The translations under genes and the position numbers were made by a program. A model generated the notes under the pieces. It did no database searches, had not been told where the DNA came from, and worked only from the letters and a program-made list of their open reading frames with translations. Shown piece after piece: positions 1 to 6,930 of a stretch of 32,544 nucleotides of DNA (the first letter of the stretch is position 1; each line of letters starts with the position of its first letter). The stretch is from Bacteroidales bacterium UBA3696 (GTDB lineage: Bacteria; Bacteroidota; Bacteroidia; Bacteroidales; Paludibacteraceae), in the NCBI GenBank assembly GCA_002372135.1, contig DFIN01000019.1, positions 1-32,544 of the forward strand, given 5' to 3'.

Positions 1-22
1 GGTTCAAGTCCTAGAGGGAGCG
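1..22 (+). tRNA. 3' end of a tRNA gene (partial, isotype undetermined)
   Basis: The window begins in a T-arm: GG, the loop TTCAAGT, then CCTAG as the 3' strand of the T-stem. AGGGAGC follows as the 3' strand of the acceptor stem, with a probable discriminator G at 22. No CCA is encoded, as is common in Bacteroidetes. The predicted 5' acceptor strand (GCTCCCT) and the anticodon lie outside the window, so the isotype cannot be given. A terminator hairpin starts 5 nt downstream. Confidence 0.65.
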
Positions 23-27
23 CAATA

Positions 28-63
28 GCAGACTGCTGACTTTCAGCGGTCTGCATTGTTTTT
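28..63 (+). terminator. Rho-independent terminator after the tRNA
   Basis: GCAGACTGCTGA (28-39) pairs with TCAGCGGTCTGC (43-54), 12 bp with one G-T wobble and a 3-nt loop, followed by the T-rich run ATTGTTTTT. It sits between the tRNA end and the fur-type gene and should end the tRNA transcript. Some read-through could supply the regulator, since I see no TAnnTTTG element of its own. Confidence 0.8.
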
Positions 64-72
64 CAAAGAAAT

Positions 73-501
73 ATGGACAGCCCGCAAATAGTGAACCGAT
101 TGGAGCAGAAAGGAGTCAAGCCCACTGCCAATCGCATCTTGGTATATCGTCTGTTGCAAGATGCCGGTCAGCCTGTCAATCTCACTGAGATGGAAGAGCG
201 ATTAGGTACATTGGATAAATCGAGCATCTTCCGCGTCATTCAACTCTTCGCTAAAAAGGATGTCGTTCACTCGTTTATAGACGGCAGGGGAATTGTCAAT
301 TACGAACTTTGCCACCATACCGACACGTGCCATCACGGCAATGACCATATTCATTTCTACTGCGAAACATGTCATCAATCGTTCTGCATTGAGAATATTC
401 ACGTTCCTATGGTAACAATGCCATCCGGATACAGCATGCGCGATGTTTCCTTCGTAGTCAAAGGCGAGTGCCCTAATTGCGCACAACGACATTCTTCGTA
501 G
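73..501 (+). CDS. Fur/Zur-family metal-dependent transcriptional regulator
   Basis: This 142-aa protein has the length and layout of the Fur family: an N-terminal winged helix (about residues 1-80, with the recognition region around TLDKSSIFRVIQLF) and a C-terminal metal-binding dimerisation domain. Visible ligands are the HIHFYC motif (H92, H94, C97), C100 and a second pair C133/C136; the two CxxC pairs are the usual structural zinc site. The segment 80-105 is unusually rich in His and Cys (CHHTDTCHHGNDHIH). The next gene is a zinc/cadmium-type efflux ATPase, and a 15-bp palindrome lies just past the stop codon. I infer that this protein senses zinc or a similar metal and controls the ATPase. 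Fur proteins can sense Fe, Zn, Mn, Ni or peroxide, so the ligand is not fixed by sequence alone. The ATG at 73 is the only sensible start. Confidence 0.9.
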   Translation: MDSPQIVNRLEQKGVKPTANRILVYRLLQDAGQPVNLTEMEERLGTLDKSSIFRVIQLFAKKDVVHSFIDGRGIVNYELCHHTDTCHHGNDHIHFYCETCHQSFCIENIHVPMVTMPSGYSMRDVSFVVKGECPNCAQRHSS

Positions 502-503
502 TT

Positions 504-518
504 TGCAACTCGGTTGCA
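504..518. promoter_or_regulatory. Candidate Fur-family operator (palindrome)
   Basis: TGCAAC-TCG-GTTGCA is a perfect 6-3-6 inverted repeat. It lies 3 nt after the regulator's stop codon and 12 nt before the -7 element of the ATPase promoter, where a bound repressor would block transcription. Fur-family sites are AT-flanked dyads of this general size. Assignment to this regulator is inferred from position. Confidence 0.6.
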
Positions 519-530
519 CATAGCTTCGTG

Positions 531-538
531 TACTTTTG
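531..538 (+). promoter_or_regulatory. Promoter -7 element for the metal ATPase
   Basis: TACTTTTG fits the Bacteroidetes -7 consensus TAnnTTTG. Upstream TTTG (502-505) is 25 nt away, longer than the usual 19-21, so the -33 element is poor. That would fit a regulated promoter. The nominal TTG start of the longest ATPase frame (536) lies inside this element, which rules it out. Confidence 0.65.
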
Positions 539-565
539 CGGTCGGAATTAAAAATTTCAGAACGT

Positions 566-2494
566 ATGGCACACGAACATCATCATGAACACCACCACGA
601 GCATCACCACGAACATAGTGGTATGCATCGCCAGATTTTTCTCATCATTGTTTCTGCTATCTTATTAGGCATTGCGTCGTTGATTGAGCACAGGTTGGCA
701 TTGCCCACCTGGCAGTTGTTGCTCATTTATTTGGTTCCTTATCTTTTAGTAGGCCATGAGACGCTGCACGAAGCGGTAGAGGGTATTGCTCACGGCGATT
801 GGTTCAATGAGCATTTTTTGATGTCCATAGCCACCATTGGCGCACTTTGCATCGGCTTTATGCCCGGCGCAGAAACACAGTTTCCGGAAGCCGTGTTTGT
901 GATGCTTTTTTTTCAGATTGGCGAGATGTTTGAAGAATATGCCGAAGGCAAAAGCAGGGACAGTATATCTCACCTACTGGAACTGAAACCTACAACAGCC
1001 AATGTGGAGCGCAACGGCGAAGTCATGGAGGTAGCCCCGGAACAAATCGAACCGGGTGAGGTGATAGTGGTTCGGCCGGGCGATAAGGTGGCATTAGACG
1101 GAATCGTAATCGAAGGAAACTCCACCCTCAACACCATGGCACTCACGGGCGAAAGTTTGCCCCGTGAGGTACAAAAAAACGATGAAGTGCTTTCAGGTTG
1201 CATCAATCTAAGCGGTGTGTTGCGGGTGCGCACACAGAAAGCCTACCATGAAAGCACGGTCAGCAAGATATTGGATCTGATGGAGAACGCCAACGAGCAT
1301 AAGTCAAAGAGCGAATCCTTCATCACCCGCTTTGCCCGCGTCTATACCCCCATCGTGGTGGGATTGGCTTTTGTGCTTGCTTTTCTGCCGCCTCTTCTCA
1401 CGGGCAACTACCTGTTGCAACTGCCCGTATGGTTGCATAGAGCACTCATCTTCCTTGTTGTATCCTGCCCTTGTGCGTTGGTTATTTCCGTTCCCCTCAC
1501 TTTCTTTAGCGGGTTAGGCGGAGCGTCCCGAAAAGGCATACTGATAAAAGGTGCCAACCTATTGGATCGACTGGCACATACCCGCACCGTCGTATTGGAC
1601 AAGACCGGCACGCTGACCTACGGGCGTTTTGCCGTAGAAGCCGTTCATCCCGAACAATACGATACGTCCCACCTGCTGCACCTTGCAGCCCACGTAGAGC
1701 ATTATTCTACCCACCCTATTGCCACGGCTCTTAGAGATGCCTACCCCGAAGAAGCTACGGACGGCTGCCATGTAAGCCATATTAAGGAAATACCCGGACA
1801 GGGGATTCAGGCTCAAGTGGGTAACGATGTCGTCAACGTTGGTAACGAACGAATGATGGATGCCTTGTCGGTGGCATGGCACCCTTGCCACAAAGCAGGA
1901 ACCATCATTCACATAGCCATCAACGGGGAATATGCAGGACACATCGTCATTACTGACCAGATCAAGTCCGACAGCCCTCAAGCCATACAAGATTTGCATA
2001 CTGCGGGCGTAAAGAACATTATTATGTTAACAGGCGATAGTGAAGATGTAGCCAAAGAGGTTGCCGCCCGTTTACATATCTCGCAATTCTACGCGCACCT
2101 GCTACCACAGGATAAAGTGGCTCATATCGAACGGATTATTGCTCAACAAGCCAAAGGTGAATACACCGTTTTTGCAGGTGACGGAATCAACGATGCCCCC
2201 GTTCTGGCTCGTGCAGACATAGGCATTGCCATGGGTGCATTGGGTTCGGACGCGGCTATTGAGGCAGCCGATGTAGTGATTATGGACGACCAACCTACCA
2301 AGATTGCTACTGCCATACGCGTAGCCCGACATACTACACGAATTGCACGGCAGAATGTAGTATTCGCGATAGCCGTCAAAGTGGCAGTGCTCATTCTCGC
2401 CGCAATCGGTTGGGCAGATATGAGTTGGGCGGTCTTTGCAGATGTAGGTGTAACGGTTCTGGCTGTATTGAACGCTATGCGCGCATTGCGGTAA
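566..2494 (+). CDS. zntA: Heavy-metal (Zn/Cd/Pb-type) P1B ATPase with His-rich N-terminus
   Basis: This is a 642-aa inner-membrane metal exporter. From the ATG at 566: a His/Glu stretch (residues 4-17, four runs of HH or HHH separated by Glu), membrane helices, the actuator motif TGES, the metal-site motif CPC (C301-P-C303), the phosphorylation site DKTGT (D345), the P1B-specific STHPIA motif, the hinge GDGINDAP (D539), and a last helix with ADVGVTVLAVLNAMR. The Asp in that last helix together with CPC is typical of Zn2+/Cd2+/Pb2+ pumps of the ZntA/CadA group. There is no CxxC heavy-metal-associated domain; the His-rich tail takes its place. The reading frame extends upstream to a TTG at 536, but that codon lies in the promoter. 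A Fur-family regulator precedes the gene. The exact substrate is inferred. Confidence 0.93.
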   Translation: MAHEHHHEHHHEHHHEHSGMHRQIFLIIVSAILLGIASLIEHRLALPTWQLLLIYLVPYLLVGHETLHEAVEGIAHGDWFNEHFLMSIATIGALCIGFMPGAETQFPEAVFVMLFFQIGEMFEEYAEGKSRDSISHLLELKPTTANVERNGEVMEVAPEQIEPGEVIVVRPGDKVALDGIVIEGNSTLNTMALTGESLPREVQKNDEVLSGCINLSGVLRVRTQKAYHESTVSKILDLMENANEHKSKSESFITRFARVYTPIVVGLAFVLAFLPPLLTGNYLLQLPVWLHRALIFLVVSCPCALVISVPLTFFSGLGGASRKGILIKGANLLDRLAHTRTVVLDKTGTLTYGRFAVEAVHPEQYDTSHLLHLAAHVEHYSTHPIATALRDAYPEEATDGCHVSHIKEIPGQGIQAQVGNDVVNVGNERMMDALSVAWHPCHKAGTIIHIAINGEYAGHIVITDQIKSDSPQAIQDLHTAGVKNIIMLTGDSEDVAKEVAARLHISQFYAHLLPQDKVAHIERIIAQQAKGEYTVFAGDGINDAPVLARADIGIAMGALGSDAAIEAADVVIMDDQPTKIATAIRVARHTTRIARQNVVFAIAVKVAVLILAAIGWADMSWAVFADVGVTVLAVLNAMRALR

Positions 2495-2503
2495 AAAAAG
2501 CGA

Positions 2504-2533
2504 TTGTGAATTGCAAATTATGCATTACCTTTG
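2504..2533 (+). promoter_or_regulatory. Promoter for the subtilase gene
   Basis: TTG (2504-2506), 19 nt spacer, then TACCTTTG (2526-2533) matches the Bacteroidetes -33/-7 consensus. It lies 26 nt before the ATG at 2560, giving a short leader of about 20 nt. Confidence 0.75.
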
Positions 2534-2559
2534 CTGCAAAAATTTAGCATTCACACACG

Positions 2560-3606
2560 ATGTTTTCTCTTATTCTTACCTTTATACTCGGTTTGCAGTC
2601 GTTGCACGAATCCGGTTTTCGCGGGCAAGGGATGACCATCGCTATTATTGATTGCGGATTCTATGGGGCAGATTCGGCAGCGTATTTTCCGCAAGAGCAG
2701 ATTATAGGTTGGTATGATTTGGTGGAGGATAGTCTGCGCACCCATGCTATGACCGAATGGAGCCAAGATGCCCACGGAACGATGTGCTTGAGCACTATAT
2801 TGTATGAATCGCCCGCTTTTACGGGTACGGCACCCGATGCCCGATTCATACTGATTCGCACCGAAGAATTGGAGTCGGAGCATCGTCGCGAAGTGGATCG
2901 CCTTGCCCGTGGCATTCATTTAGCCGACTCATTAGGGGCTGATATCATCTCCATTTCATTGGGTTACAACCGAATGGATATTGATTCCACTGCTTTTTCA
3001 TTGACCGATTTAGACGGCAGTTCCTCGGCATCCCGTGCCGCCACCCAAGCGGCGCGCCACAACCGCATTGTGTGTATTGCAGCCGGCAATGATGGTAGCA
3101 GACCCGACTGGGGACGAATCACCATTCCCGGGGATGCAGACAGCGTACTGACCGTCGGGTCATGCACCGCTGACTCATTGCATGCCGCTACGTCGGGAAG
3201 CGGACCTACGGCAGACGGACGAATCAAACCGGAAGTAAGTGCATGGGGACAAAATACGTATGTTTTTGATCCGACAATAGCCGACATTCGAACCGGTTCG
3301 GGCACTTCGTTTGCGACCCCCGAGATAGCAGGTATGGTGGCTTGTTTGTGGCAGGCACTTCCTCATTTGACGGCTATGCAACTGCGTCAAGCAATCATTC
3401 GCTCCGCGCACCAATACGACCATCCGGATAACCAACTCGGCTACGGCATACCCAATGCCTGGCTTGTATATCAAAGAGAGAATCAAACTACAGCCGCTAC
3501 AAGCGTTGAACTGCCCAAGCAACGAGAAAAAGTGCTATACAACGGACATCTCTATATTGTCATAGACGGACGTTGGTACACCCTTACGGGCGTGCCTTTG
3601 AATTAA
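2560..3606 (+). CDS. Secreted subtilisin-like serine protease (S8 family)
   Basis: This 348-aa protease has a complete S8 catalytic set: Asp in IAIIDCG (D31), His in DAHGT (H72), oxyanion Asn in AAGND (N177) and Ser in GTSFATPEIAG (S250). The N-terminus (MFSLILTFILGL) is hydrophobic and could be a short signal peptide or anchor. It runs almost directly into the catalytic domain, with no propeptide, which is unusual for secreted subtilases. The last ~28 residues form a separate tail with the pattern KVLYNGHLYIVIDG followed by Y-x-x-TG. The same tail ends the 2482-aa protein at 14756, so I read it as a sorting or surface-attachment tail (inference). It has its own promoter. The gene may be missing an original N-terminal domain, or the start may be real and the protein compact. 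Confidence 0.92.
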   Translation: MFSLILTFILGLQSLHESGFRGQGMTIAIIDCGFYGADSAAYFPQEQIIGWYDLVEDSLRTHAMTEWSQDAHGTMCLSTILYESPAFTGTAPDARFILIRTEELESEHRREVDRLARGIHLADSLGADIISISLGYNRMDIDSTAFSLTDLDGSSSASRAATQAARHNRIVCIAAGNDGSRPDWGRITIPGDADSVLTVGSCTADSLHAATSGSGPTADGRIKPEVSAWGQNTYVFDPTIADIRTGSGTSFATPEIAGMVACLWQALPHLTAMQLRQAIIRSAHQYDHPDNQLGYGIPNAWLVYQRENQTTAATSVELPKQREKVLYNGHLYIVIDGRWYTLTGVPLN

Positions 3607-3625
3607 CGTGACGGACACGAAAAAA

Positions 3626-3722
3626 GGGTAAGCGGACTATATCGCACCGCTACAACCTCCTACCCTTGCTTCGGTCAAGACCTGGGGGAATTCAGAGGGA
3701 GCTGGTCGTATAGGACTTACCC
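3626..3722 (-). ncRNA. ffs: Signal recognition particle RNA (small bacterial type)
   Basis: The minus strand encodes a 97-nt RNA closed by a perfect 7-bp helix, GGGTAAG (3722-3716) with CTTACCC (3632-3626), followed at once by six T (3625-3620) as terminator. A promoter lies just upstream. The apical part has CCCCCAGG, then 10 nt, then AGCAAGGGTAGG, which matches the conserved flanks of helix 8 of bacterial SRP RNA, where Ffh binds. GTGCGATATAG near the 3' end also resembles the SRP 3' arm. The 10-nt apical segment is UCUUGACCGA, not the usual form with a GGAA tetraloop (see findings). SRP RNA with Ffh targets nascent membrane proteins to FtsY and the Sec translocon. The structure was paired by eye; a covariance search would settle it. 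Confidence 0.85.
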
Positions 3723-3741
3723 TATGAGTTAAAAGCGACCG

Positions 3742-3773
3742 CAAAAGTACTACCTAATCCTGAATAACCAAAA
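3742..3773 (-). promoter_or_regulatory. Promoter of the SRP RNA gene
   Basis: On the minus strand, TTTTG (3773-3769), a 19-nt spacer and TACTTTTG (3749-3742) form a near-perfect Bacteroidetes promoter. Initiation about 6-7 nt downstream would start the transcript near 3735, some 13 nt before the closing helix of the RNA. Confidence 0.8.
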
Positions 3774-3780
3774 CAAAAAG

Positions 3781-5181
3781 GTGGAAAATTTCCTTTTAGA
3801 ACATATTACCCGCTATCTTCCTTTTACTGCCAACGAACAGCAGGCTGCCGTTTTGCGCCAAATAGCCGCTTTTCTTCTTTCAAAGGCAGACAAAAAAGCA
3901 TTTCTGCTCAACGGGTATGCCGGTACCGGCAAGACCTCCATCATAGCGGCTCTTGTTCAAGCGATGCAACAACTGCAGATGTCGTGTGTTTTGCTGGCTC
4001 CAACGGGTCGCGCCGCCAAAGTGATGAGCCACTATGCAGGTGTGCCCGCCTATACTATCCATCGGTTTATTTATCGCGGCGAAAGAGGTGCACAGCCTGA
4101 CAGCGGCTATTTCTCTATCGGTGAAAACAAGTTGGAAAGCACCCTTTTTATCGTGGACGAAGCGAGTATGTTGAGCAATCAACGCGACAATACACAATTT
4201 GGTTCGGGCAGTCTGTTAGACGACCTGATCCGATACATCTATACCCCTCAAGGCAACCACATAAGTAACCACAATTCCCTTTTGCTATTAGGCGATAGTG
4301 CGCAACTTCCTCCGGTGGGTCATGACACATCGCCGGCTTTGGAAGCATCGGTACTGATGCACTATGGCTTGGACGTTACAACGGCTTCGTTGACCCAGGT
4401 AGCGCGACAGGCTTTGGACAGCACCGTGCTGCAAAATGCCACTGCTATCCGCAGCACAGGACAAATAGAGTTGCACGAAGGGAAAGACTTGCATTTTGTG
4501 GCACCGAATCGCTTGCAAGAAACCTTGGAACAAGCCTATCGGGAAACAGGGATGGCGGAAACCATTATTCTCACCCGCAGCAACCGCCGCACCAATCTTT
4601 ATAATCAAGGCGTACGAGCCACTATTCTATTTCGTGAGGACGCACTGAGTGCGGGCGACCGGCTCATGATAAGCCGCAACAACTACTTCTGGACGCAAGA
4701 ATATGAGCAAATCCCGTTCCTTGCCAATGGAGATACGGTAGAAGTAACCCGTCTGAGAAACCTGAGAGAGATGTACGGCTTTCAATTTACAGATGCGTCT
4801 TTGCGCCTGCTGGATTATGACTACGACATAGATGCAACGGTGTGGTTAGACACTCTGACTACCGACACACCGGAGCAAACCTATAATCTGCACCGCACAC
4901 TTTATGAACGCATTGCCGAAGATTATCCGGAGGTGAAGAATCGCAAAGAACTAAATGAACTGATACGCCAGTCACCTTACTATCAAGCTCTACAAATTCG
5001 GTTTGCGTATGCCGTAACCTGCCACAAGGCGCAAGGCGGACAATGGGATACGGTGTTCATTGACGCAGGACAGCCTATGGAGCAAATCAATCAGGACCCA
5101 TCGTATCTTCGGTGGACCTATACAGCCCTCACCCGAGCCAAACAGCAGGTCTTCTGGGTCAATTACGAATTACGCGACTAA
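3781..5181 (+). CDS. RecD2-like ATP-dependent DNA helicase (SF1B)
   Basis: This 466-aa protein has the helicase core of the RecD/Pif1-like SF1B group: Walker A GYAGTGKTS (K51), motif Ia with APTGRAA, Walker B FIVDEAS (D126-E127), motif III LLLGDSAQLPPVG, and C-terminal motifs V/VI with VTCHKAQGGQWDTVFID and YTALTRAKQQVFWV. It is shorter than full RecD2 (over 700 aa) and lacks a long N-terminal domain, like the compact 'AAA family ATPase/RecD-like helicase' proteins common in Bacteroidales. A role in DNA repair or recombination is likely from family. The start is a GTG at 3781; the next in-frame ATG lies beyond Walker A, so GTG or an even weaker codon must be used. The gene starts 8 nt from the -33 element of the divergent SRP RNA promoter. 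I found no clear promoter of its own. Confidence 0.9.
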   Translation: MENFLLEHITRYLPFTANEQQAAVLRQIAAFLLSKADKKAFLLNGYAGTGKTSIIAALVQAMQQLQMSCVLLAPTGRAAKVMSHYAGVPAYTIHRFIYRGERGAQPDSGYFSIGENKLESTLFIVDEASMLSNQRDNTQFGSGSLLDDLIRYIYTPQGNHISNHNSLLLLGDSAQLPPVGHDTSPALEASVLMHYGLDVTTASLTQVARQALDSTVLQNATAIRSTGQIELHEGKDLHFVAPNRLQETLEQAYRETGMAETIILTRSNRRTNLYNQGVRATILFREDALSAGDRLMISRNNYFWTQEYEQIPFLANGDTVEVTRLRNLREMYGFQFTDASLRLLDYDYDIDATVWLDTLTTDTPEQTYNLHRTLYERIAEDYPEVKNRKELNELIRQSPYYQALQIRFAYAVTCHKAQGGQWDTVFIDAGQPMEQINQDPSYLRWTYTALTRAKQQVFWVNYELRD

Positions 5182-5203
5182 ATCCGATACACGAATCTCG
5201 TTT

Positions 5204-6928
5204 CTAAAACTGCCAACTCAATCCTATTTCACCGTTAATACCTTGCGACTGATAGCCGTAATAGATGTCGTTGAAACGGTGGAGGTAATTGTTGAGTTGC
5301 GCATAGCAATAGAGCCAGCGGTTGATGTTGTATTGCACGCCTATATTCAAATCAATAGTCGGGCGCAGGCGTTCTACCGAGCCGTCAAACAACAGGGCAT
5401 TGAACGAACCCGAAAAATGATTGTCGGAATAAAGGCTCCACTTGGAATCTATATTGGCATCCACGCGAAGATGGGCATCCCAAGAGGGACGATCATACAC
5501 TTTTTTAGCGACAGGCGGTAAATAATCCGGCTGATCCAAATCCGCCATGGTCCAATGGTAGTAGTTACCGCTCAACAAGATATGAATAATATCCTGATAA
5601 TGATAAGTCAGTTCTGCACCGGCTTTCCAACGGCGATAGTGTGCATAGAAATACCATAGATTTGTTTCAGGATTGGTTTTCAAGTCGTTGAGAGTCGGGG
5701 CACAGAAAGTAACTTGGTTGTTGAGCCGTGCAAAACCGCCATAGATATCCAGCAGCAAGCCGTCGGTAGGTTTAATCTTAAATCCGACAGCCGCATCTAC
5801 GGGCGTATAGGCTGCCACATGGTGCGAGGTTATCCCCGGACGAGCGTCTAAATAGATATTACGATACACTCCCGTCGCCAGCGACACGTCCCCGAATCTT
5901 CCCACTGCCGATCCGTAAACCACTAACCACGAAGGAATGATACGATACTCCATCTTCACATTCGGCGAAGGGGCGAAACTAATATCCTCATTGGCAGACA
6001 TTAACCTACCCTTACCTATATTCACATCCAAATTGACACCGGCATGCACATACCAATTATCTGCCTTATACTCATAGTAGGGTTCAATATGAAGATGGTG
6101 GCGGTCGTTATACAATGAGTCATGAATTCCCATACTTGGCTTTACGTTCAGGATGGAATTCATCATCTTAAAGTTGGCTGCCACGGTATGCTCTTCGTTC
6201 TTCCATCCGAACCATAACGCCGTATTGACCATATTCTCCACCACTTGGTTAGGCATAATAAATGCGGAATAACCGAGAGAGGCAGAAAAATCCACCGCCG
6301 AATTAAATTTCGATTGTACACCCAGCGAGGTGTTCAACAGCCACAAGTTCTGCTTATCCGAAGCCTTCATATCGCCAAAACGGTCAATAACAAGTCCCTT
6401 GTTGCCATCAAAATACCGCCCGTAGCGAGTATAAAACAGGTTGGAACCATCCGCGCGGAACGTAATCTTAACTGAAGGTAAAGTACCGGTTAGGTTAAGT
6501 CCCAACTTACTATCGGACAATGTTTTTATGCCCCACTGCGCATCATGCGTTCCATAGAGAGAGAGTTGGATGCCGCTCTTGTGGTTCATCTTGTATTCAA
6601 AATCCAAATAGGAAAGGGGATAACCTCCACCTACTGTCAGATGACCATTACGCTCCCGCGCTTTGGTAAAGCGTATTTGCGATGCTGACAATGGCTTGAC
6701 ATTGTGTGAAGTCTGCAACGGTTGCGAGTATTCGCTAAACGAAAGTTTAACGGGCTCCACCGTGGTTTCCACCTGTTGGAGAGGTGTATTGAGTTTGCCG
6801 GCACTTTGTATGATGGGTTGGAATTCACGCTCCACCACCACTTCGCGTTGGATGGTTGTGTCCGTTTGAGCAAAAAGGGGTAGCGAAAGCATACACCCTA
6901 TGCAAAATAACATATATTGCTTTTTCAT
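5204..6928 (-). CDS. Outer-membrane beta-barrel protein (last gene of the pot unit)
   Basis: This 574-aa protein starts with a type I signal peptide (MKKQYMLFCIGCMLSLPLFA, probable cut before Q21). A short periplasmic N-terminal segment follows (REVVVEREFQPIIQSAGKL), then many alternating aromatic/polar strands (for example YFYAHYRRWKAGAELTYHY). It ends in GEIGLSWQF, a terminal Phe that fits a BAM-type barrel signal. The strands resemble the barrel of TonB-dependent receptors, but at this length I see no full plug domain. It begins 2 bp after the TPR gene's stop, so the two are almost certainly co-translated and may act together at the outer membrane. The ligand is unknown. The 3' end faces the helicase gene with a 22-bp gap and no obvious terminator. 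Confidence 0.8.
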   Translation of the reverse strand: MKKQYMLFCIGCMLSLPLFAQTDTTIQREVVVEREFQPIIQSAGKLNTPLQQVETTVEPVKLSFSEYSQPLQTSHNVKPLSASQIRFTKARERNGHLTVGGGYPLSYLDFEYKMNHKSGIQLSLYGTHDAQWGIKTLSDSKLGLNLTGTLPSVKITFRADGSNLFYTRYGRYFDGNKGLVIDRFGDMKASDKQNLWLLNTSLGVQSKFNSAVDFSASLGYSAFIMPNQVVENMVNTALWFGWKNEEHTVAANFKMMNSILNVKPSMGIHDSLYNDRHHLHIEPYYEYKADNWYVHAGVNLDVNIGKGRLMSANEDISFAPSPNVKMEYRIIPSWLVVYGSAVGRFGDVSLATGVYRNIYLDARPGITSHHVAAYTPVDAAVGFKIKPTDGLLLDIYGGFARLNNQVTFCAPTLNDLKTNPETNLWYFYAHYRRWKAGAELTYHYQDIIHILLSGNYYHWTMADLDQPDYLPPVAKKVYDRPSWDAHLRVDANIDSKWSLYSDNHFSGSFNALLFDGSVERLRPTIDLNIGVQYNINRWLYCYAQLNNYLHRFNDIYYGYQSQGINGEIGLSWQF

Positions 6929-6930
6929 CG

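Noticed and set aside
536..565. TTG start of the metal ATPase, 10 codons upstream of the ATG
   Set aside because: The TTG lies in the TAnnTTTG promoter element, so it would not be transcribed.
5182..5203. ACGA-ATC-TCGT in the gap between convergent genes as a terminator
   Set aside because: Only a 4-bp stem with a 3-nt loop and no T-tract on either strand; too weak to call.
5060..5521. 153-aa plus-strand ORF across the helicase end and barrel gene
   Set aside because: It overlaps two well-supported genes in other frames and its translation resembles no protein; its length comes from the low stop density of the barrel gene's antisense.
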